Shown in pieces: positions 57,743 to 64,000 of a DNA stretch of 64,000 nt. The stretch is from JACDAL01 sp963849115. Its GTDB lineage: Bacteria; Actinomycetota; CADDZG01; WHSQ01. The notes beneath the pieces are model-generated. The model made no database searches. It was given only the letters and a program-made list of their open reading frames with translations, and had not been told where the DNA came from. Position numbers and translations under genes: made by a program. The stretch covers positions 1-64,000 of the forward strand of contig CAWKGK010000004.1 in assembly GCA_963849115.1 (NCBI GenBank), written 5' to 3'. The first letter of the stretch is position 1; every line of letters begins with the position of its first letter.

Positions 57743-58339
57743 ATGAAAAGACTCATCGTGGTTCTCGCCATCTTCGTCGGTCTCGCGCCCGCCCCCTTAG
57801 GGGCCGCCACCAAGGGTGTCAAGGTCAAAGACAACTTCTTCCAGCCGGCCAACGTGGGCGCGAGAGTGGGGGACTTCGTTCACTGGACCAGGGCGGCAGA
57901 CTCCTTCGGAAGTCACAACATCCACGGGGAGAGAAACCTGTTTCACTCCGGGCCGGTGACCATGGGCTCCATCAATTTCAAAGTCCGCTTCTCCGCGGGC
58001 AACTTCTACTACCGTTGCGACTTCCACGGGGGCGCAAACATGGAGGGCTTTGTTCGAGTGCCGCCCAGTGTGACGGGGGCCCCCAGCGGCCTGCCCTTCA
58101 CGGTCCGCTGGGCCACAGGTAAGACAAAGACGGGGGGCAGGTACGCAGTCCAATACCGGGCCGGCTCGAGCAAGACGTGGCGCACCTGGAAGCCCGACAC
58201 CATCACGGTCTCGGGAGTCTTCGGCAAGAGCAAGAAGCCGGTCGCGGTGGTCAACGGAAAAAAGTACTCGTTCAGGGCACGCTCGAAGAACAAGAAGGGG
58301 CCCAGCCACTGGTCCCCGACGCGCACCTTCCGCGCCTAG
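57743..58339 (+). CDS. Secreted cupredoxin-domain protein
   Basis: 198 residues from ATG 57743. Signal peptide (LIVVLAIFVGLAPAPLGAA). The cupredoxin domain has the type 1 copper ligands His in FGSHNIHGE, and Cys/His/Met in YYRCDFHGGANMEGFV. The C-terminal ~95 residues look like a fibronectin-III-type domain (VNGKKYSFRARSKNKKGPSH). It probably carries electrons outside the cell. Confidence 0.8.
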   Translation: MKRLIVVLAIFVGLAPAPLGAATKGVKVKDNFFQPANVGARVGDFVHWTRAADSFGSHNIHGERNLFHSGPVTMGSINFKVRFSAGNFYYRCDFHGGANMEGFVRVPPSVTGAPSGLPFTVRWATGKTKTGGRYAVQYRAGSSKTWRTWKPDTITVSGVFGKSKKPVAVVNGKKYSFRARSKNKKGPSHWSPTRTFRA

Positions 58340-58364
58340 CCGCTCACGATCTTCTCACGCTCAG

Positions 58365-58379
58365 CCCCGGTTAGCGGGG
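58365..58379. terminator. Short hairpin between convergent genes
   Basis: CCCCG-GTTAG-CGGGG, a 5-bp stem between the stops at 58339 and 58399. No T-tract; weak. Confidence 0.25.
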
Positions 58380-58398
58380 GTGGCGTTGACAAGTGCGC

Positions 58399-59433
58399 TC
58401 AATGGCTGCCTTGGTGGGTAGAGCCGTGGTGCTGCCAGGCTTCCAGGGCGCCCCGCGCCGCCTCGGTGAGACGGCCTGCCGCGTCGCGCACCAGGAACAG
58501 GCCCGTCATTCCGACATCCGAATGCCCCTGCACATGGCAGTGGTACATCCACGCGCCCGGGCCCACGCCCTCCCCGGCGATGATCTGGAAGCCGAACGAG
58601 TCGGCAGGCCCGCTCGTGCGGTTATCGATCACCTGCACCGGATCGTCGGGCGAGGCCGGGATCCCGGTGCGGTTGTCGGCCCAGCGGTGGCCATGCAGGT
58701 GGAAAGTGTGGAAGAGGTCGCCGTGGGTGATGACGACGAACTCGACTCGTTCCCCCTCGTTCGCCCTGAACAACGGAGTGCGCGGAGCCTCCTTCAGGTT
58801 GATCCGAGCACCGGGCCCCATCACCACCACGAAGGGATTGCGATCGGGAACGGGATCTCCGGAACGCCGCACGATGAAGGCACCGAACAGGCCGGCGTTG
58901 ATGCCGCCGGTGCCGTGGGGTGAGCCGCTGCAGTGATCGTGGTAGTGCCAGTACCCTGCGCTGCCCGCCTCGACGGTGCCGTCGCCGCGCGCGGAGGCTT
59001 CGTGCGTGCTGAAGAAGTACGTGCGAGAGCCGCCGGGTTTGGTGCAGCTCGAATTCAGCCGGGTCCCGTCGGATGCGACGGTGTAGTCGACTCCGTGAGA
59101 GTGGACGCTAACGCGCTTGGTGGTCCGGTTCACGAGCCTTACCGCGAGACATTCGCCCTCCTCCATCTCGAGCGTAGGGCCGGGGATGCTCACCGTCGCC
59201 GGAGAAAAGCCGTAGCCCACGCGCCGAGGTGCTAGACGCTTCGCGTACAGGGTCACCGAGCGGTCGGGGTTGTCGCACGCTTGCGGCGCAACGACCTGCT
59301 GGGCCCCGGTGGATACCGAGCCGAGCAGCGCGGCGACCATCACGGAGGCGGTCACCACCGCAGCCCCGCGGTGCACGAAACCTCTTCGCGGCGGCGACGG
59401 CCCCCCGAGGGGCCGTCGCCTGGGAGTGATCAA
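58399..59433 (-). CDS. Two-domain multicopper oxidase (small-laccase type), secreted
   Basis: 344 residues with a signal peptide (about residues 20-45). All four copper motifs are present: VHSHG, WHYHDH, HTFHLHGH and HCHVQGHSDVGM, covering type 1, 2 and 3 sites. The length fits two-domain oxidases that trimerise. It lies between two cupredoxin-like proteins and near a ferric-reductase-like protein, suggesting extracellular copper or metal oxidation. Confidence 0.9.
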   Translation of the reverse strand: MITPRRRPLGGPSPPRRGFVHRGAAVVTASVMVAALLGSVSTGAQQVVAPQACDNPDRSVTLYAKRLAPRRVGYGFSPATVSIPGPTLEMEEGECLAVRLVNRTTKRVSVHSHGVDYTVASDGTRLNSSCTKPGGSRTYFFSTHEASARGDGTVEAGSAGYWHYHDHCSGSPHGTGGINAGLFGAFIVRRSGDPVPDRNPFVVVMGPGARINLKEAPRTPLFRANEGERVEFVVITHGDLFHTFHLHGHRWADNRTGIPASPDDPVQVIDNRTSGPADSFGFQIIAGEGVGPGAWMYHCHVQGHSDVGMTGLFLVRDAAGRLTEAARGALEAWQHHGSTHQGSH

Positions 59434-59440
59434 CGCCCTT

Positions 59441-60607
59441 CTAGCCTCGAGCCCTCACCGACACCTTCCCCTTCATGAAGGGGTGGAGCATGCAGAGGTA
59501 CTTGAAGCCTTCGCGGTTCTTGCGCGTGAACTGGAGCGCGTAGGGCGCCGTCCCCAAATTGGCGCCTTGAAGCCCCGAGTTGCCGTAGTCGCCCCCGTGG
59601 TGACGCTTGTCTCCCCGCCTGAAGGCGAACCTTGGCTTGATGTCGAGCTCGAGATCGTTCGGGTTGTTACAGAACGGAGGACCCTGGACCTGGGGTGGCT
59701 TGTCAGGTCCCGATCCCGTGTCGCAGAACGGTGCGAAACCGTTCTGGGCGACTTTCGTGGCTTTACCTTGGGGGAAAGTAACCGTGTGGTCCTCGTAGCG
59801 CAACGACGAGAAGTGCCAGTTGACCTTTTGACCTCTACGGATATGAATCTTTCTCGGATACATCGCTAAAAGAGCGAAGCCCTTGCCGTCGTAACCGGAG
59901 AGTGCATGCTTCACCAACGTGCCCGACGAATCGCGCGTGACCCGGTGGTAATTGAGCAGCCGGTTATGGGCGGCCCGGGCGCGCGCGGCGTCGCGCTTGA
60001 GCTGGCGCTTCTTGTAGCTATCTATCGCGCTCTGCTTGGTGGCGGTCGCACCCTTGGCGACCACCTCGATGCGCATGCGGGCGCGCGGCTGGAGAAGGTT
60101 CAGTGCCCAGAACACGTCGCCGACATCGGCGTTGATCTTGACAACGAACCTCGACCGACCGAAGAAGACGCCGTTGGCCACCACGTGTGACCCATCGTAG
60201 CCACACGGCTTGGCGCCGTAGCCGCAGCCCTGTTGGGCGTTAAAGACGACTCGGTTGTTGAGCTTGAGATGCTGCTTGCGTTCGTCTTTGTCCCGGAGCG
60301 CGATCGAGAACTTCTTGCCCACGCCTCTGGTGTGGCTGCCGATCCATTTCTTGATGCGAACGTTAGCCGGCGCCAGTCCGGCGGAACCTTTGAACTTGAT
60401 CGTGTCGCCTTTGTGGACCCTGAGCGAAGGCGAGTAGAAGCGGGTCCCTAAAGCGGGAGCGGGAGCCGCGAGTTTGAAGAGCTTCCCGCTCCCGAGGGAG
60501 ATCGTGTAGTCGGCCGGAGCCGCGCCGGCCTCCAGCGGAGCTACCAGTAGACTTCCCACTAGCCCCACCACCGCCATGGTCGCGGCCAGCCGCAAACGCC
60601 TCGCCAT
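59441..60607 (-). CDS. Large secreted cupredoxin-like protein
   Basis: 388 residues with a signal peptide (MAVVGLVGSLLVAPLEAGAA). The N-terminal half has KFKGSAGLAPANVRIKKW and a Cys pair (GCGYGAKPCGY); the middle is Lys/Arg-rich helical. The C-terminal domain is plastocyanin-like: EDHTVTFPQG supplies His and FKYLCMLHPFMKG supplies Cys, His and Met. It ends eight bases before the multicopper oxidase start, so both are in one operon. Confidence 0.8.
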   Translation of the reverse strand: MARRLRLAATMAVVGLVGSLLVAPLEAGAAPADYTISLGSGKLFKLAAPAPALGTRFYSPSLRVHKGDTIKFKGSAGLAPANVRIKKWIGSHTRGVGKKFSIALRDKDERKQHLKLNNRVVFNAQQGCGYGAKPCGYDGSHVVANGVFFGRSRFVVKINADVGDVFWALNLLQPRARMRIEVVAKGATATKQSAIDSYKKRQLKRDAARARAAHNRLLNYHRVTRDSSGTLVKHALSGYDGKGFALLAMYPRKIHIRRGQKVNWHFSSLRYEDHTVTFPQGKATKVAQNGFAPFCDTGSGPDKPPQVQGPPFCNNPNDLELDIKPRFAFRRGDKRHHGGDYGNSGLQGANLGTAPYALQFTRKNREGFKYLCMLHPFMKGKVSVRARG

Positions 60608-60789
60608 TGAGCCCTCCTATCCGTTGAGCGGTCCTGGGCATCAAATCCCGACTCGCCGGTGCGAGTCAAGCCTTATGCCCGCAACTTTAGCCTCCTTGAA
60701 CAGAGACGATACTTCGAGGCATCAGCTTCCTACCCGATCGTCTGGGAATCGTTACGAAACTGTTGCCGATCAAAGAAAACGGATGAACT

Positions 60790-62229
60790 TCACACGAACC
60801 CGAACTTCTCAAAATGAATTCGCCGACGGGGGACGCCGAGCTCGACAAACTGATGTTCGAGCACGTCGATCATCGCCGGGGGCCCGCAGATAAGGATGTC
60901 CTTGTCGCTGAGGCCAGGGGTCAGCCCGGCAATGTCCGAGGCGGTTACGAAGCCGAGCCGGTCCCTGCGGATAGGCGCCACTCGAAGCCGCGGGACCCGA
61001 TCGGCGATGTCGTAGAGCTCGTCGAGAAAATAGCCCTGGTGGCCGTCCTCCATGCAATAGTAGAAGTCGATTTCGTGATCTCCGGTCTGAAGGCTACGGG
61101 CCATACTCAGAAACGGCGTCAGACCTATGCCCCCGGCAATCCACACCTGGCGGTGGTTGTTCACGGTGAGATACGAGAAGCTGCCGTAGGGCCCTTCGAC
61201 GCGGACGCCGGCCCCGGGCTCGAGGTTCGCCATCGCCCGCGTATAGTCGCCCACCGCCTTTACCACGACCCTGAGCTCACGCTCGGTGGGACCGGATGTA
61301 ATGGAAAAGGGATGATACTGATTGGCGACCTCGCCGGGACGCACCGAAACCACCCCAAAATCGCCCTCCGCGTGGATCAAGAAGGGCCGGAAGCTGCGCT
61401 TCATGGCCTCGGACTCGAACGTTACGTAGACGAACTGTCCTGGGGTAAACGAAAGCGAGCCGTCTCCCTCCTGTCGCGATCGCCGAGCCGATCGCTCGTC
61501 TCCATTCTGTCGCGATCGCCGAGCCGATCGCTCGTCGCGGGGAACCATCGACACCTCGATGACGTCGTGGCCGACGACCCTCACGGAGTCGATGACGTAG
61601 GAGCGACGGGGCACGAGGCGCTCGCCCAGCAGCGAGCGATAGATCCAGGCGCCCAGGCCCAAAGCGAAAAGGCTTGAGAGGTACAGGGTCAAGGGCCTCG
61701 ATATCGCCTTGGTCCCGGGCACGAGGAAGACGTGCAGCGCGGCCAGACAGAACACGAAGCCGAAGAAGCGCTGCACGTAGACGAACGTCTCGTGGCCCAG
61801 GCGCGCGTAAAGTGTTAGTGCGATCGTGACCGCCATGAGCACGAGAGCGATCAGCCCGAAAGTCACCGCCCAGCTGCCGCCTGTGGGCAAAAGAAAGCGG
61901 AGGCCTGCAGTACCCGATGCTGCAACCCGGGCAGCCGCCATCACTACGCCGTGGCCCATGAGCAACAAGAAGGCGAGGCGACCGTTGGCGCGATGTGCTC
62001 CGTAAAGTTTGTCAAGACCCCCGAATGCGCTCTCCAACAGTTTGATGCGACCGCCCAACACGAGGTTGAGCGCAAAGGAAGACACGCCGGCCAGCGCGAG
62101 CAGGGTGCCGACACTCGTCAGGGACTGGGCGGCTCCCGCGAAGCGGGGGCCCAGAGGGGCGGCCATCACCCACAACACGAGCGGCACGATGCACACCGCC
62201 GCCATGACGAAGACCCCCGCGCGTCTCAT
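60790..62229 (-). CDS. Ferric-reductase-like flavocytochrome (FAD/NAD(P) oxidoreductase)
   Basis: 479 residues. Six transmembrane helices (residues ~5-205) of the ferric reductase type, with histidines in LLMGHGVVM and LAALHVFLV. The FAD domain has YHPFSITSG (RxYS variant) and the NAD site AGGIGLTPFLSMAR, with CGPPAMID near the end. A 36-base tandem repeat encodes DERSARRSRQ twice between the membrane and FAD domains. It passes electrons from NAD(P)H across the membrane, perhaps to the copper proteins next to it. Confidence 0.88.
   Translation of the reverse strand: MRRAGVFVMAAVCIVPLVLWVMAAPLGPRFAGAAQSLTSVGTLLALAGVSSFALNLVLGGRIKLLESAFGGLDKLYGAHRANGRLAFLLLMGHGVVMAAARVAASGTAGLRFLLPTGGSWAVTFGLIALVLMAVTIALTLYARLGHETFVYVQRFFGFVFCLAALHVFLVPGTKAISRPLTLYLSSLFALGLGAWIYRSLLGERLVPRRSYVIDSVRVVGHDVIEVSMVPRDERSARRSRQNGDERSARRSRQEGDGSLSFTPGQFVYVTFESEAMKRSFRPFLIHAEGDFGVVSVRPGEVANQYHPFSITSGPTERELRVVVKAVGDYTRAMANLEPGAGVRVEGPYGSFSYLTVNNHRQVWIAGGIGLTPFLSMARSLQTGDHEIDFYYCMEDGHQGYFLDELYDIADRVPRLRVAPIRRDRLGFVTASDIAGLTPGLSDKDILICGPPAMIDVLEHQFVELGVPRRRIHFEKFGFV
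61471..61542. repeat. Two tandem 36-base units inside the oxidoreductase gene
   Basis: Units start at 61471 and 61507; 30 of 36 bases are identical. Each contains GCGATCGC-type palindromic sequence with a near-perfect inverted arrangement. They encode two copies of DERSARRSRQ at a surface linker, so the reading frame survives. Confidence 0.75.
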
Positions 62230-62233
62230 GGGC

Positions 62234-63406
62234 TCAACTAAAGGCGCGCAAGCCGGTGAGCGCCTCGCCGAGGATGAGCGTGTGGATCTCGCTGGTGCCT
62301 TCGTAGGTGAGCACCGACTCGAGATTGTTCATGTGTCGTATCACCGGATACTCCAGCGTGATCCCCGAAGCACCGAGGATGGTGCGGGCCTTTCTCGCCA
62401 CCTCCAGCGCCTCGCGCACGTTGTTGAGCTTGCCTAAGCTGACCTGCTCGACTGCAAGCTCGGATGCGTCCTTCAAGCGGCCGAGATGAAGCGCGACCAA
62501 GAGTCCCTTCTGGATCTCGAGCATCATTTCGACGAGCTTCTGCTGTGTGAGCTGGAAGGCGCCGATGGGACGCTCGAACTGCGCGCGAGACTTGGAATAC
62601 TCGAGCGCGCACTCATAGCACGAGCGCGCCGCTCCCATCGAACCCCACACGATTCCGAAGCGAGCCTCACTAAGACAGCTCAGGGGCCCTTTGAGCCCCG
62701 AGACGCCCGGCAGGAGCGCATTACCTGGAACCCTGCAGTCGTCGAAATGCAGCTCCGATGTCACCGATGCGCGCAGCGACAGCTTCCGCTTGATGTCTCG
62801 AGTATGAAAACCTGAGGTGCCGGCGGGGACCAGGAAGCCCCTGATTCCCTGCTCGGTTACCGCCCACACCACCGCGACCCCGGCGATCGAGCCGTTCGTG
62901 ATCCACATCTTGGAGCCGTTCAGCACCCAGTCCGAGCCGTCCTTGCGGGCGCTCGTCCTCATACGGGAGGGGTCGGAGCCGGCGTCTGGCTCGGTCAGCC
63001 CGAAGCAGCCGATGACCTCGCCGGTGGCCATCCTCGGAAGCCACTCTGCTTTCTGCTCCTCGGAGCCGTAGGAGTGGATCGGAAACATCGCCAGCGAACC
63101 CTGGACCGAGACGAAGCTGCGGAAGCCAGAATCTGCGGCCTCGAGCTCGAGACAGGCGAGGCCGTAGCCGACTGCATTTACACCGGCGCAGCCGTAGCCC
63201 TGCAGGTGCATGCCGAGGAGACCGAGCCGGCCGAGCTCCTCTGCGATCTCGCGCGGGAACTCTGCGTTCTCAAACCACTCTTCGATTCCGGGAAGAAGCC
63301 GATGAACGGCGAAGCGCCGCACGGTCTCCTGGAGCATGCGCTCCTCCTCGCTGAAAAGCGCACTCAGGCCGAGAAAGTCGAGAGGATCCGGGTGGGGCCG
63401 GCTCAC
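62234..63406 (-). CDS. Acyl-CoA dehydrogenase (glutaryl-CoA dehydrogenase-like)
   Basis: 390 residues from GTG 63406. An ATG at 63490 would overlap the divergent gene's start and is less likely. CFGLTEPDAGSDPSRMRT is the FAD signature; the catalytic glutamate is in LTYEGTSEIHTLILGEAL. FRSFVSVQGSLAMFPIHSYG resembles glutaryl-CoA dehydrogenases. A glutaryl- or short-chain acyl-CoA substrate is likely. Confidence 0.87.
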   Translation of the reverse strand: MSRPHPDPLDFLGLSALFSEEERMLQETVRRFAVHRLLPGIEEWFENAEFPREIAEELGRLGLLGMHLQGYGCAGVNAVGYGLACLELEAADSGFRSFVSVQGSLAMFPIHSYGSEEQKAEWLPRMATGEVIGCFGLTEPDAGSDPSRMRTSARKDGSDWVLNGSKMWITNGSIAGVAVVWAVTEQGIRGFLVPAGTSGFHTRDIKRKLSLRASVTSELHFDDCRVPGNALLPGVSGLKGPLSCLSEARFGIVWGSMGAARSCYECALEYSKSRAQFERPIGAFQLTQQKLVEMMLEIQKGLLVALHLGRLKDASELAVEQVSLGKLNNVREALEVARKARTILGASGITLEYPVIRHMNNLESVLTYEGTSEIHTLILGEALTGLRAFS

Positions 63407-63467
63407 CGGCGGATAGGGTCGTTCGTCCGAAGTTGTAGGTCCATGGGGTGAGGCTAACCGGAGGCGA

Positions 63468-64000
63468 ATGCACTTCTCATTGCACGACATCGAGGGAGTC
63501 GTGTGCGATCTCGACGGCGTCGTTTACCGGGGCAGCAGCGCTCTCCCCGGAGCAGTCGAGGCGATCGCCCAGATGCAGGCACAGGGAATCAAAGTGCTGT
63601 TCTGCACCAACAACTCTCGCGCCACGCTTGCCCAGTACGCCGCCAAGCTCGAAGGTATGGGTATCGAGGTGCCCCGAGAGCTGATCCTGACCTCGGCCAT
63701 TGTGCTCGGCGAGGTGTTGCGGGCGCGGTCCCCGCGCCCCAAGAGCGCCTTCGTCATCGGCGGGGACGGCGTGCGCGAGGGAGTCCAGAATGCCGGGGTA
63801 GAGGTCTCGGATCACGACGAAGTCGATGTGGTCGCAATTGGGTGGGACCCGGGTTTCACCTATGACCACCTCCGCCGTGCGACCTTCGCGCTACATCGGG
63901 GAGCCGCTCTCATCGCCACCAACGCCGACGCCACCTTTCCGGCCGAGGAGGGAAGGCTGTTGCCGGGAGCGGGCCCGATCGTGGCCGCGGTCGAGGTCGC
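63468..64000 (+). CDS. HAD-IIA family phosphatase, partial at window end
   Basis: At least 177 residues; the gene runs off the window. GGAGGCGA precedes ATG 63468. Motif I is VVCDLDGVVYRG, motif II FCTNNSRATLAQYAAKL, and the cap region has IATNADATFPAEEG. This is the NagD/phosphoglycolate-phosphatase type subfamily. Divergent from the acyl-CoA dehydrogenase. Confidence 0.88.
   Translation, partial: MHFSLHDIEGVVCDLDGVVYRGSSALPGAVEAIAQMQAQGIKVLFCTNNSRATLAQYAAKLEGMGIEVPRELILTSAIVLGEVLRARSPRPKSAFVIGGDGVREGVQNAGVEVSDHDEVDVVAIGWDPGFTYDHLRRATFALHRGAALIATNADATFPAEEGRLLPGAGPIVAAVEV

Overview
The window is high-GC DNA with many GTG/TTG starts, tightly overlapping operons (ATGA/GTGA/TGATG junctions), twin-arginine and Sec secretion signals, small cupredoxin proteins and an arginine cluster in actinobacterial order. 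This points to an uncultured member of the Actinomycetota or a close high-GC Gram-positive relative. I cannot place it more precisely. No CRISPR array, tRNA, IS element or prophage was recognised.

Layout. 0-7 kb holds accessory and partly decayed genes: an RTX-repeat secreted protein, a DUF1905 gene and an adenylate-cyclase relic, each frameshifted or truncated, plus intact membrane proteins and a GGDEF protein. 7.3-15 kb is a formate dehydrogenase region. FdhD and an Mrp-type ATPase are transcribed leftward; a Tat-exported, selenocysteine-containing FDH-N-like alpha subunit, its iron-sulfur beta subunit, a cytochrome b gamma subunit and FdhE run rightward. 15-16.4 kb encodes a radical SAM/B12 protein whose annotated stop is probably a selenocysteine codon in a C-terminal Cys-Sec-Ala-Glu-Pro tail. 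16.7-24 kb carries a RsbW-like ATPase, an SDR, a GNAT, an aldehyde dehydrogenase and a LolA-like/ABC-2 export operon. 24.4-29.1 kb is a second, cytosolic NAD-type formate dehydrogenase. It also has Sec, but its catalytic chain is split and permuted: the N-terminal iron-sulfur domains sit on the last gene of the operon. 29-34.5 kb has a glycerophosphodiesterase and a MoxR/VWA pair.

34.6-41.8 kb is argCJBD-R-GH without argF, headed by two ArgR-type palindromes that overlap an apparently leaderless promoter. 41.8-47.8 kb is a 23S-5S rRNA operon with its own promoter and no 16S upstream. Its 23S gene is about 5.46 kb because it carries five group I introns, at E. coli-equivalent positions of about 1911, 1931, 1951, 2500 and 2604. 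Two of them encode LAGLIDADG endonucleases. Removing all five leaves about 3.08 kb, the normal 23S size. 47.9-64 kb is mixed metabolism: GNAT, TPR, MBL-fold, lipid-kinase-like, DUF1015, TrpB2, SDR, aldo/keto reductase and methyltransferase genes; a secreted cupredoxin/two-domain multicopper oxidase/ferric-reductase-like cluster; an acyl-CoA dehydrogenase; and a partial HAD phosphatase.

How it fits together. Two selenocysteine formate dehydrogenases, one periplasmic and quinone-linked and one cytosolic and NAD-linked, with the accessory proteins FdhD and FdhE, indicate formate as an important electron donor. They also require Sec machinery (selABCD) elsewhere in the genome. Three in-frame UGA codons are each followed by a small hairpin whose loop starts 19 to 20 nt after the UGA, consistent with bacterial SECIS elements. 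Several genes carry single-base deletions in G/C runs, so some frameshifts may be assembly errors.
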